Virus record (IMG/VR): IMGVR_UViG_3300047510_001751
Coordinates: 1-64,000 of that record
DNA from: a virus
DNA: 64,000 nucleotides
Direction: 5' to 3' (one strand)
Of the stretch, positions 57,140-64,000 are shown one piece after another. The stretch's first letter is position 1; the number at the start of each line of letters is the position of its first letter. Made by a program: the position numbers and the translations under genes. The notes below the pieces were generated by a model that ran no database searches, was not told the DNA's origin, and saw nothing but the letters and a program-made list of their open reading frames with translations.

Positions 57140-57834
57140 ACGGCGTCAAAAACTCTACCCCAACCATCATTGCCTTTTGGGCACCATCTACGTGCCAACT
57201 CAGATCGTTTGTATACCGCTCCTCTACCATTGGTAACAGGACCCGTATAGCCATCGTTAAGGCTTCCATACGGGTCATGAACGATGTAGTCTCCAGCGGG
57301 GGTCTTCCCAATCACAACACACATGTGGCCTCCTGTAGGAGCACTGAGAGGTCCCCTGTGAAGGATGCCAATTACCATTGGACGATTTGCTGCTAATTCT
57401 TTATCGAGATCAGCAAATGACAAATCATATTTGAATGCAGATTTAATACCATACCCCATCAAGACACGAGTTTGTACAGTATGATCGGTTGTATCCCCAG
57501 CAGCAAATACTTTCTGAACATAAGCATCGTCACCTTTAGGACCTTTCAGTGTGCCTGGTTTAAAATATTCAAGACACATAGCACAAGCAGAACTATTACA
57601 AGTTCGTTGAGCATCACGATAATTATCTGTTTGAGGGAACCAAGGGAAGTTTTCAAGAATATTAGTTGCTTGTTTTTGAACTGATGTTCTGTATGTTTTA
57701 ACCCAACCAGAAGTATCTTCTAATTCTTCTGGGGCTGATTTTTCCAAAGCATGAAAAAACATTTCAACTGCTTTTACGTGATTGGGATTCTTCTCATCAA
57801 AATGTTTAAAGAAGTTATGTAAATTAATTTTCAT
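57130..57834 (-). CDS. C39-like cysteine peptidase (unshifted product)
   Basis: 234 residues. 'CNSSACAMCLEYF' supplies the candidate nucleophile Cys, 'GGHMCVVIGKTPAGDYIVHD' the catalytic His and following Asp ('DPYG') of the peptidase C39-like fold. N-terminal ~60 residues are helical. Probably cleaves peptidoglycan cross-links or processes a protein. It ends with GTA AAA AAG TAG at a slippery heptamer, letting a fraction of ribosomes continue into lysozyme. Start overlaps the upstream nuclease stop (ATGA). Confidence 0.75.
   Translation of the reverse strand: MKINLHNFFKHFDEKNPNHVKAVEMFFHALEKSAPEELEDTSGWVKTYRTSVQKQATNILENFPWFPQTDNYRDAQRTCNSSACAMCLEYFKPGTLKGPKGDDAYVQKVFAAGDTTDHTVQTRVLMGYGIKSAFKYDLSFADLDKELAANRPMVIGILHRGPLSAPTGGHMCVVIGKTPAGDYIVHDPYGSLNDGYTGPVTNGRGAVYKRSELARRWCPKGNDGWGRVFDAVKK
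57133..57139 (-). promoter_or_regulatory. -1 ribosomal frameshift site (A AAA AAG)
   Basis: Slippery heptamer in register (GTA AAA AAG TAG). Five bases later AGTTCTA pairs with TAGAACT, enclosing a CCTC/GAGG inner stem: a stimulator-type hairpin. The -1 frame is exactly the lysozyme frame. Confidence 0.82.
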
Positions 57835-58169
57835 TGTTTTTCTCTGTGAAGTTGAATGTAATACTCGGCATCTACTACGACTAATGGTTTCTTGCCATTC
57901 TTTTTCATGACAAGGACTGGTTCATAATCACCTGAGTTTGCTTGAGCTTGTTCGTAAGCATCCCAAACATTTAACTTTTCTACATTCTTACATTCAATGC
58001 TGTGGGGAAACTTTTGTCTGGCAGCTCGTGCCATGATTAAATCTTCTCCACCAGCGCCCATCGATCTAGATTCAATATCTTCAGGATGAACGTCAAGCAT
58101 TTCAATAAGTTTGTCACGTACCCATTGCTGAAGACGACGACCTTTCGCTTTCGCTGACTGAACTTTCAT
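57831..58169 (-). CDS. PD-(D/E)XK endonuclease-like (putative Holliday junction resolvase)
   Basis: 112 residues. 'SRSMGAGGEDLIMA' and 'FPHSIECKNVEKLN' give the acidic residue and E-x-K of a small PD-(D/E)XK nuclease; 'YEPVLVMKKNGKKPLVVVDA' forms the later strands. The basic N-terminus would bind DNA. Similar short proteins in cyanophages are annotated as resolvases; a recombination/branch-cutting role is likely. Late box ATAAATA lies 25 bases before the start. Confidence 0.75.
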   Translation of the reverse strand: MKVQSAKAKGRRLQQWVRDKLIEMLDVHPEDIESRSMGAGGEDLIMARAARQKFPHSIECKNVEKLNVWDAYEQAQANSGDYEPVLVMKKNGKKPLVVVDAEYYIQLHREKQ

Positions 58170-58171
58170 AA

Positions 58172-58196
58172 TAAAAAACCCCCATATAGGAGGTAT
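58172..58196 (-). terminator. Terminator after nrdB
   Basis: Minus strand ACCTCC-TATAT-GGGGGT followed by T6; ends the primase-nrdA-nrdB transcript. Overlaps the late promoter box 58194-58200. Confidence 0.75.
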
Positions 58197-58200
58197 TTAT
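58194..58200 (-). promoter_or_regulatory. Late promoter box abutting a terminator
   Basis: ATAAATA on the minus strand before the nuclease gene; the terminator hairpin directly follows it, the same design as at 55.66 kb. Confidence 0.5.
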
Positions 58201-58208
58201 CTATTCAA

Positions 58209-59357
58209 TTAAAGTTGGAACCCAACAAATGTATCTTTAGTTACGTCTTGTTTGAGACCACCAATAACATAACTTTCAACTTCTGTTTCTTGTGGTGCTA
58301 CTTGCATAGACTTAGAATTTAACCAGTGCTCAGTCCAAGGAAGTGGATTGTTATTAAGAGGAGCATCAAAGATTGGATTAAATCCAATTGCTTTTAGACG
58401 ACGATTAGCAGTCCACTCAACATACTTCTGAAGTAGTTTAGCATTCAAACCAATCATAGAACCATCTTTAAACAGATAGTCAGCCCAAAGTTTTTCTTCT
58501 TCTACACATTGTTTGAACATGTTATAAACAGTCTGCTCTTCTTCTTTAGCAATTTTAATCATATCAGAATCATCACCCTGATTCCATTTATTAATAATGT
58601 TTTGGGTAATAACAAGATGCTGTGACTCATCACGGGCGATTAAACCAATGATCTTAGCATTACCTTCCATGAGTTTGAGTTCACCGAAAGCAAACGAGCA
58701 AGCAAAAGAAACGTAGAAACGAATACCCTCAAGAATATTTACGTTCATGACAGCAAGATACAATTTACGTTTCAGATCATAAAGAGTTTCTTTGGCAGCA
58801 GGAACACCTTCAAGTTGATGCTGCCATTGATTACCAGAAGAATAATCTTGAGCAGCCTGAATAAAATCATCGTATGCTTTAGTTACACTTTGAGCACGTT
58901 GTAAAATTTGCTCATCGTGAATGATTGTATTAAACACCTCAGTTGGATCTGGATAGACATTCTTAATAATGTAAGTATAAGAACGACTATGTACCATTTC
59001 CATAAACTCCCACACTTTCATACATGCTTCCAGTTCAGGAAGAGAACAGTGGGGAGCGAACGCCATACTAGGACCACGACCCTGAACAGAATCTAGAAGA
59101 ATCTGATACTTAAGATTAGCAGTGAAGATATGCTTTTGCTCTGGACGAAGTGATTGAAAATCAGCACGATCCTTTTGAAGGGAGACCTCCTCAGGTCTCC
59201 AAAAGTATCCAAGTTGAGTTTGAGTAAGTTTATCAAACACAGGATATTTAAACTGATCGTATCTTTGGACCCCCAAGGGGGCACCAAAGAACATCGGTTG
59301 TTTTAAAGTATTGACATCTGCTGTGTTGAATACAGTCATGCCGTCGATCTTGCTCAT
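58209..59357 (-). CDS. nrdB: Ribonucleotide reductase class Ia, beta subunit
   Basis: 382 residues from the ATG at 59357; an in-frame GTG at 59393 lies inside nrdA and is less likely. Di-iron ligands: 'ACMKVWEFMEMVHSRSYTYI' (Glu, His, and the radical Tyr), 'NILEGIRFYVSFACSF' (Glu) and 'LIARDESQHLVITQ' (Glu, His). Makes the tyrosyl radical for NrdA. Length is normal for phage NrdB. C-terminus 'DTFVGFQL' is the NrdA-binding tail. Confidence 0.95.
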   Translation of the reverse strand: MSKIDGMTVFNTADVNTLKQPMFFGAPLGVQRYDQFKYPVFDKLTQTQLGYFWRPEEVSLQKDRADFQSLRPEQKHIFTANLKYQILLDSVQGRGPSMAFAPHCSLPELEACMKVWEFMEMVHSRSYTYIIKNVYPDPTEVFNTIIHDEQILQRAQSVTKAYDDFIQAAQDYSSGNQWQHQLEGVPAAKETLYDLKRKLYLAVMNVNILEGIRFYVSFACSFAFGELKLMEGNAKIIGLIARDESQHLVITQNIINKWNQGDDSDMIKIAKEEEQTVYNMFKQCVEEEKLWADYLFKDGSMIGLNAKLLQKYVEWTANRRLKAIGFNPIFDAPLNNNPLPWTEHWLNSKSMQVAPQETEVESYVIGGLKQDVTKDTFVGFQL

Positions 59358-59373
59358 GGGTTCTTCGGTAAGT

Positions 59374-61683
59374 TTAAATTTTACAACTGTCACAATCTTC
59401 TTCCTCCAAAGTCAATAGGTCATGAATGAAATTATCTGTTTCTTGAGGCTTTTCAATAATTACCTCATCTTTCTTAGCATCGTATGTGTTTTGATAGTAA
59501 GAAGTTTTCCAACCGTATTTGTAAGTGTTCAAGAAATCTTGAGCCATTACACTTACTGGTACTTCATTGTCGGAATAGTTTTCTGGATTGTATGACCAGT
59601 TCCCCGAAATCGCTTGGTCAAAGAACTTTTGCATAACAGCAACAATATTGATATACCCAGTATTGTTAGGCATATCCCAGAGAAGCGTATAATTGTTCTT
59701 AAGAGATTGATAACTGGGGACAATCTGCTTGAGAGGTCCCTTCTTCGATTTCTTAACGGACAAGTAATCTCTAGGTGGCTCGATTCCATTTGTGGCATTT
59801 GACACAACGGAACTGCTCTCCGAAGGCATCTGTGCGGACAGTGTTGAGTGCCTGAGACCGTGAGCCAAGATGGATGCTCTAAGTTCTTCCCAATCATAAT
59901 TGAGGTTGTTTGGTACGATTTCGTCTACGTCTTTTTTGTAAGTGTCGATTGGGAGAATACCGTCAGAGTATTTTGTTCTATTAAAATATCCACAGGCTCC
60001 TTTTTCCTTGGCGATTTCGTTGGAAGATTTGAGCAGATAGAACTGGAAAGCTTCAGTAAGGTCGTGGACGAGTTGCCATGATCTTGAATCGTCATAATGT
60101 TCTCCATGTTTAGCTAGATAGTGAGCAAGACCAATATAACCAATACCAAGAGAACGACGGTTGATCGTAGAAACCTCAGCAGCCTTGACTGGATAATTCT
60201 GGTAATCAATTAACTCTTCAAGACCACGAACAGAAAGATCACAAAGTTCTTCCAGTTCATCTAGATTTTTTAATTTCCCTACGTTAATAGCAGAGAGAAT
60301 ACAAAGGGCAATTTCTCCTTCTCCATCAATGTGCTCAATGGGATCAGTTGGAAGTGTAATCTCCTGACAGAGATTAGACATATAAACTTTATCTTTAAAG
60401 GAAGAATGAGTATTACAATGATCGATATTCATAATGTAAATACGACCAGTTTCTGCTCTTTCTTTTAGAAGATCAAGAATCAATTCTTGAGCGCCAACTG
60501 TTTTCTTTTTGATGTTTGGATCCTTTTCGTACTTTACGTAGAGTTCATCAAACTCAGGATAACCAAATGCTTTATAAAGACCAGGAACGTCATGTGGCGA
60601 GAACAATGTAATGTCTTCGTTCTTGATAAACCTTTCATAGAAAAGTTTACTAGTTTGAATTGAGTAATCAAGTTTACGAACTCGATTATCTTCAGTTCCT
60701 TTATTGTTTTTGAGAACTAGAATATCTTCTATTTCTTGGTGCCAGATTGGAAAGTGGACAGTAGCACTTCCACCACGAATCCCGTTTTGTGTACAGCATC
60801 TGACAGTCGATTCAAACTTTTTGAGGAATGGGATAACCCCTGTATGAGCAACTTCTCCGCCTCGGATCTTACTGTTGACTCCACGGATTCTGCCAGCGTT
60901 GATGCCAATACCCGCCCTTTGAGCAACATACTTCCCGATAGCCATATCAGAACTAAAGATGCTATTGAGGGTGTCATCAGAATCAATAAGAACACAACTA
61001 GCAAATTGTCTAAGTGGTGTTCTGACTCCCGCCATGATTGGTGTTGGGATGTTGATCTTGTGCTTGGAGATGGCATTGTAGTAACGGCGAACGTAATCCA
61101 ATCGTACTGAAAGTGGATACTCAGCAAACAATGTCAGAGCAATCATCATATACATGTATTGGGGAGTTTCATATACCTCACCACTACTTCTATCCTGGAC
61201 AAGATACTTGTCAACTACTTGACGTAGACCAGCATAAGAAAATAGATAGTCACGTTGATGATCAACCCAACCATTAATTTTTGCCCAATCCTCATCAGAA
61301 TACTTGTCTAGGATTTCTTCATCATATACTTTCAGAACTGTTGAATTATATAGGGCAACATCATAGATGCTAGGCATACCCTCTTTCCAAATATTCTTGT
61401 GGAACACTTGTTTACGAAGAGCAAACAAAAGGAGGCGAGCTGCTACAAATTGATAGTTAGGATTCTCTAAAGAAATTAAATCACTGGCAGAACGAATAAG
61501 AATTTCTTGAATATTTTCAGTCGTAATACCGTCATAGAATTGAAGACCAGAATTCATTTCTACTTGAGAGGCTGAAACCCCAGCAAGACCATCACAAGCT
61601 TCATCGACCATACGATGAATCTTATCCAAATTTAAAGCTTCAATGGTGCCATCACGTTTTTGAACTTTAATGCCGTTGCTCAT
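59374..61683 (-). CDS. nrdA: Ribonucleotide reductase class Ia, alpha subunit
   Basis: 769 residues from ATG at 61683, overlapping the primase stop (ATGA); an upstream ATG at 61695 is possible. ATP-cone at the N-terminus ('KVQKRDGTIEALNLDKIHRM'), catalytic barrel with 'CTQNGIRGGSATVHFPIWH', 'NLCQEI', 'MPSESSSVVSNATNGIEPPR', and the C-terminal redox Cys pair in 'EEEDCDSCKI'. Reduces NDPs to dNDPs; works with NrdB, glutaredoxin and ThyX to supply DNA precursors. Confidence 0.96.
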   Translation of the reverse strand: MSNGIKVQKRDGTIEALNLDKIHRMVDEACDGLAGVSASQVEMNSGLQFYDGITTENIQEILIRSASDLISLENPNYQFVAARLLLFALRKQVFHKNIWKEGMPSIYDVALYNSTVLKVYDEEILDKYSDEDWAKINGWVDHQRDYLFSYAGLRQVVDKYLVQDRSSGEVYETPQYMYMMIALTLFAEYPLSVRLDYVRRYYNAISKHKINIPTPIMAGVRTPLRQFASCVLIDSDDTLNSIFSSDMAIGKYVAQRAGIGINAGRIRGVNSKIRGGEVAHTGVIPFLKKFESTVRCCTQNGIRGGSATVHFPIWHQEIEDILVLKNNKGTEDNRVRKLDYSIQTSKLFYERFIKNEDITLFSPHDVPGLYKAFGYPEFDELYVKYEKDPNIKKKTVGAQELILDLLKERAETGRIYIMNIDHCNTHSSFKDKVYMSNLCQEITLPTDPIEHIDGEGEIALCILSAINVGKLKNLDELEELCDLSVRGLEELIDYQNYPVKAAEVSTINRRSLGIGYIGLAHYLAKHGEHYDDSRSWQLVHDLTEAFQFYLLKSSNEIAKEKGACGYFNRTKYSDGILPIDTYKKDVDEIVPNNLNYDWEELRASILAHGLRHSTLSAQMPSESSSVVSNATNGIEPPRDYLSVKKSKKGPLKQIVPSYQSLKNNYTLLWDMPNNTGYINIVAVMQKFFDQAISGNWSYNPENYSDNEVPVSVMAQDFLNTYKYGWKTSYYQNTYDAKKDEVIIEKPQETDNFIHDLLTLEEEDCDSCKI

Positions 61684-62672
61684 ACTTTCTTCCATTCGGT
61701 TAACTTAAGTTTTGCTTCTAAACCTTGATAGGTGTTTGATTCTACCACACTTTGAACGTTGTGTCCAGTCATCACCATATCATTGATATCTTTTTCAATA
61801 ATAGTGGATGGCCAAATAACTACACGTTCTCCATTATCAATTGCTTTTGTGTATTTGGAAACGATTTCTTTATTTCTAGGTTCGTTATCAAAAACATAAA
61901 CTAGTTTGTATTCGCTACCATTGAGATTAACATCGCTGCCACACATGGCAATACTATTGGAAAGGAACATGCTGTCAAACGGTCCTTCGGTAACGTAGAT
62001 TGTTTCATTTTCATCTACTCTATCCATCCCAAATATCTTGGTCTTTGAATCATCTAACATGATTGTAATGTATCTGATCTTGGCTTTAGGAGCCATTGAA
62101 CGACCCTGATATCCAAACATGTTACCTTCTTTATCCCTGAGTGGTATGATAATTCTGGGACCATCTTGCTTCAAGTTTGGGAAAACTTTTTGCTGAGAGT
62201 TCGTCCATTCTTTAAATTTGGGACAGTAGTAAAAGTAATCTAAATCTTTAATTTTTCTTTCTTCTAGGTACACCCGAGCTGGGTGTGTAATATTTAGTTC
62301 TGAAATCTTCTCAAGATCAATTCCTGTTTTCCTTTTCTGAAACTCAGGTTTTGTAAAATTGAAGTCTGGATTTTTGGTCTGTGTATTTTTTCCTGTAAGA
62401 CCCTCTCGATAACGCTCCATCACATACTGATTGTGTAGATGAGCACAGTTATCTTTTAGGAAATTCGTGAACGTTCTTCCCACGCCACAGTTGTGGCACT
62501 TAAACACAAAGTCATTTTTTATCTTAAAAAGATACCCTCTAGTCTTGTTCTGATGTTTCTTACTATCACCACAGTAAGGGCATCGGAAGTTGTAGAGGGA
62601 ATCTTTTTTCTTGGCGAATTTTTGAAGCTGAGGGGAAACTAGACCAATGTACTTGACATCAATGTAACTCAT
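61680..62672 (-). CDS. 61: DNA primase gp61
   Basis: 330 residues. N-terminal zinc ribbon 'FRCPYCGDSKKHQNKT...FKCHNCGVG', the RNA-polymerase core and a TOPRIM segment 'ETIYVTEGPFDSMFLSNSIA' plus 'LVYVFDNEPRN'. This is T4-type primase gp61, which lays RNA primers with helicase gp41 (not in the window). A sigma70-type promoter lies 27 bases upstream, inside the end of the preceding gene, and likely drives the 61-nrdA-nrdB unit. Confidence 0.9.
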   Translation of the reverse strand: MSYIDVKYIGLVSPQLQKFAKKKDSLYNFRCPYCGDSKKHQNKTRGYLFKIKNDFVFKCHNCGVGRTFTNFLKDNCAHLHNQYVMERYREGLTGKNTQTKNPDFNFTKPEFQKRKTGIDLEKISELNITHPARVYLEERKIKDLDYFYYCPKFKEWTNSQQKVFPNLKQDGPRIIIPLRDKEGNMFGYQGRSMAPKAKIRYITIMLDDSKTKIFGMDRVDENETIYVTEGPFDSMFLSNSIAMCGSDVNLNGSEYKLVYVFDNEPRNKEIVSKYTKAIDNGERVVIWPSTIIEKDINDMVMTGHNVQSVVESNTYQGLEAKLKLTEWKKV

Positions 62673-63100
62673 CGTGTAGTGGTTTGTTCAGTCCTCCCAT
62701 CATAGCGCAACGGAAGCATGTTGTCAACAAATGGGACTACGAATCCGACCAGCAAAATGGCGGCACCCACGAGAGCCGCCGCCTGCCATTTGAATTTTGA
62801 TAATTCGTTTACGTTTGCTTCTACTGTTTCTAATCTTTTGATGACAGCTTTATGCTCTTCAGAATTTGAATGCTTGACATCTTCAATCATTCTAATCATA
62901 AGCTCATCTGTTTTGAGACTTTGCTCAATTCGTTCATCATGCTTAGCTAAAATTGTAGCAATACGTGAATTGCCTTCTGAAATTTTATCTACAGCATTCT
63001 CCAACTTGTCTAGCATCTCTCTTGATAGGGACTCATAGATGTTTAATTTAGATTCCAATACATCCAATTTAGCGAGGTCTTTTGAAAAATTGTTAAACAT
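62669..63100 (-). CDS. Coiled-coil membrane protein (143 aa)
   Basis: 143 residues: long coiled coil ('KLENAVDKISEGNSRIATIL', 'HKAVIKRLETVEANVNELSK') then one transmembrane helix ('AAALVGAAILLVGFVVPFVD'). Similar designs occur in phage proteins of the XhlA/haemolysin type and in membrane anchors. ATGA overlap with primase suggests coupled translation. Specific role unknown. Confidence 0.7.
   Translation of the reverse strand: MFNNFSKDLAKLDVLESKLNIYESLSREMLDKLENAVDKISEGNSRIATILAKHDERIEQSLKTDELMIRMIEDVKHSNSEEHKAVIKRLETVEANVNELSKFKWQAAALVGAAILLVGFVVPFVDNMLPLRYDGRTEQTTTR
62699..62727 (-). promoter_or_regulatory. Sigma70-type promoter for the primase-nrd unit
   Basis: TTGACA (62727-62722), 17-base spacer, TATGAT (62704-62699) on the minus strand, inside the 3' part of the membrane-protein gene; start near 62692, ~20 bases before the primase ATG. 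Confidence 0.78.
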
Positions 63101-63111
63101 CTACTTATCCC

Positions 63112-63837
63112 TCAGATATTTCTTACGGCGAAATCAAGGGCACTTTGGTATGTCGAAGCATCTTTATTAAGCATGTATCTAAATTGCTGTTGATTCTCTG
63201 GGGAGAGGGAAGCATAAGTAGCAGCAATTTTCTTAGCAGAAAAATTATCTAAGTTTTGAACACTACCATCATCAAATTGAATTTTGGCGAATTGTGTTTC
63301 ACCGTGAGTTAGTTCTGAAGTAGCTACTTCTAAAGCTACTTCCACAGCATCAAGTTGTCTTGTAGATTCCATAATTAAACCTCCATCATGTTCATAAGAA
63401 TTTTTTAACGAAACTTTTTTTTGTTGTTCAGAAGCTCTTTTTTTAAAGTCTGAAAGACGAGCTTTCATTAATGTATCCATTTCTTTAGTTTTAGTCATCA
63501 TTTTAGCTTTCGCTTCATCACGTTTCTTTTGTAAATCTTTTTGACGATTTAATTTTTTTTGCTGACCAATCTGTTTCTGGGCTCTCTCGGTTTCGGAGGG
63601 CACCGCTTCAGAAATTAATTGTTGTAATTCTTCTTTCATTTGCTTTCTTCTTGAAATACGAGAGAGTAGATTTTTAGCACCCTTTGTTCTGCCATCAATT
63701 TTATCGGCATTATTTTTTTTATATTTTCTATGCTGTTTTGGATTGACTAAAACAAACGCTGGTGGTAGTTGAAGACCACTACCATCTCCAGCAGAATTAA
63801 TCATTTCGTTTATATTAGGTTCAATTGTTTTAGACAT
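63112..63837 (-). CDS. Conserved basic/coiled-coil protein (241 aa)
   Basis: 241 residues: a basic N-terminal half ('HRKYKKNNADKIDGRTKGAK'), a Lys/Gln-rich coiled coil, and a C-terminal folded part ('FDDGSVQNLDNFSAKKIAAT', 'MLNKDASTYQSALDFAVRN') that I recall from other cyanophages. No named family. Could be a virion-core or DNA-binding protein. Separated from the membrane-protein gene by a short spacer. Confidence 0.72.
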   Translation of the reverse strand: MSKTIEPNINEMINSAGDGSGLQLPPAFVLVNPKQHRKYKKNNADKIDGRTKGAKNLLSRISRRKQMKEELQQLISEAVPSETERAQKQIGQQKKLNRQKDLQKKRDEAKAKMMTKTKEMDTLMKARLSDFKKRASEQQKKVSLKNSYEHDGGLIMESTRQLDAVEVALEVATSELTHGETQFAKIQFDDGSVQNLDNFSAKKIAATYASLSPENQQQFRYMLNKDASTYQSALDFAVRNI

Positions 63838-63974
63838 TCTTCGTCAACGTCTTTATTAAGGGTCTCTGGTAATCTATTTAGGAATAACAAAAATGCCTTA
63901 AGTATTGGCCAATATATTGTTTCAATTTTAAAAAATAATAAAGGGGTAGCAGCATCATCAAATACATTATACAT
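63810..63974 (-). CDS. Small hydrophobic protein (54 aa), possibly longer beyond the window
   Basis: Minus-strand frame from ATG at 63974 to TAA at 63810, overlapping the next gene by 28 bases; the frame is also open to the right edge. Hydrophobic helix 'IYWPILKAFLLFLNRL' and an acidic tail 'KDVDEECLKQLNLI'. No ribosome-binding site seen, so the true start may be outside the window. No family recognised. Confidence 0.5.
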   Translation of the reverse strand: MYNVFDDAATPLLFFKIETIYWPILKAFLLFLNRLPETLNKDVDEECLKQLNLI

Positions 63975-64000
63975 TAATATAATATGGTTTAGAATAAGGT

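Noticed and set aside
1-64000. CRISPR array, integrase, attachment site or insertion sequence
   Set aside because: No evenly spaced direct repeats of CRISPR type, no transposase or integrase motifs found; repeats seen are protein modules or the single 43-bp pair.

Overview
This window is part of the genome of a T4-like marine cyanophage, a myovirus of Synechococcus or Prochlorococcus. It is AT-rich and almost fully coding. T4-family genes recognisable by sequence include gp4, gp5, gp26, gp27, gp32, gp33, gp48, gp53, gp61, RNase H and NrdA/NrdB. The cyanophage signature comes from host-derived genes: psbA, two hli genes, a plant-type ferredoxin, speD, phoH, thyX, two CpeT-like genes and an OprB-type porin. 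The host genus cannot be fixed from the sequence alone.

Layout. 1-13.4 kb (minus strand): tail-fibre and virion proteins, including a 3504-residue protein and two tail-collar proteins; the gene at the left edge is cut. 13.5-17.3 kb: an accessory island of six good tRNA genes and one degenerate tRNA-like sequence, mixed with HNH/endonuclease VII-like genes, a CpeT-like gene and a 2OG oxygenase. 17.5-31.7 kb (minus): baseplate hub, spike, two very large internal tail proteins, a frameshifting gp26-type gene and a tail-tube-fold protein. 31.8-35.5 kb (plus): gp4, a conserved virion protein, gp48 and gp53. 35.5-43.6 kb (minus): gp32, gp33, nuclease, PhoH, ThyX, SpeD, RNase H and glutaredoxin, interrupted by a riboswitch-like leader controlling a DUF4278 small protein. 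43.6-45.2 kb: psbA followed by an HNH gene. 45.4-50.3 kb (plus): a repeat-rich fibre. 50.3-53.1 kb (minus): the photosynthesis cassette and porin. 53.2-55.2 kb: a second tRNA/accessory island. 55.2-58.2 kb: cell-wall enzymes and a nuclease. 58.2-64 kb (minus): NrdB, NrdA, primase gp61 and two or three uncharacterised proteins.

Expression signals are unusually readable. Many late genes have a TATAAATA-type (gp55-dependent) late promoter 15-40 bases before the start. Early and middle units have sigma70-like promoters, mostly TTGACA-17-TATGAT/TATAAT. Several -35 boxes sit exactly in the loop of an intrinsic terminator hairpin, so one ~35-bp element appears to end one transcript and start the next.

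The most notable observations are: (1) a textbook -1 frameshift signal (A AAA AAG plus stem-loop) joining a C39-like peptidase to a lysozyme that otherwise lacks a usable start codon; (2) a second -1 signal (T TTT TTC plus stem-loop) in the gp26-type tail gene, giving a chaperone-like G/GT arrangement; (3) a tandem glutamine-riboswitch-like leader in front of a DUF4278 (PirA-like) small protein; (4) the promoter-in-terminator-loop elements; (5) a full-length porin in a phage; (6) protein genes whose stop codon is the UAG of the adjoining tRNA.
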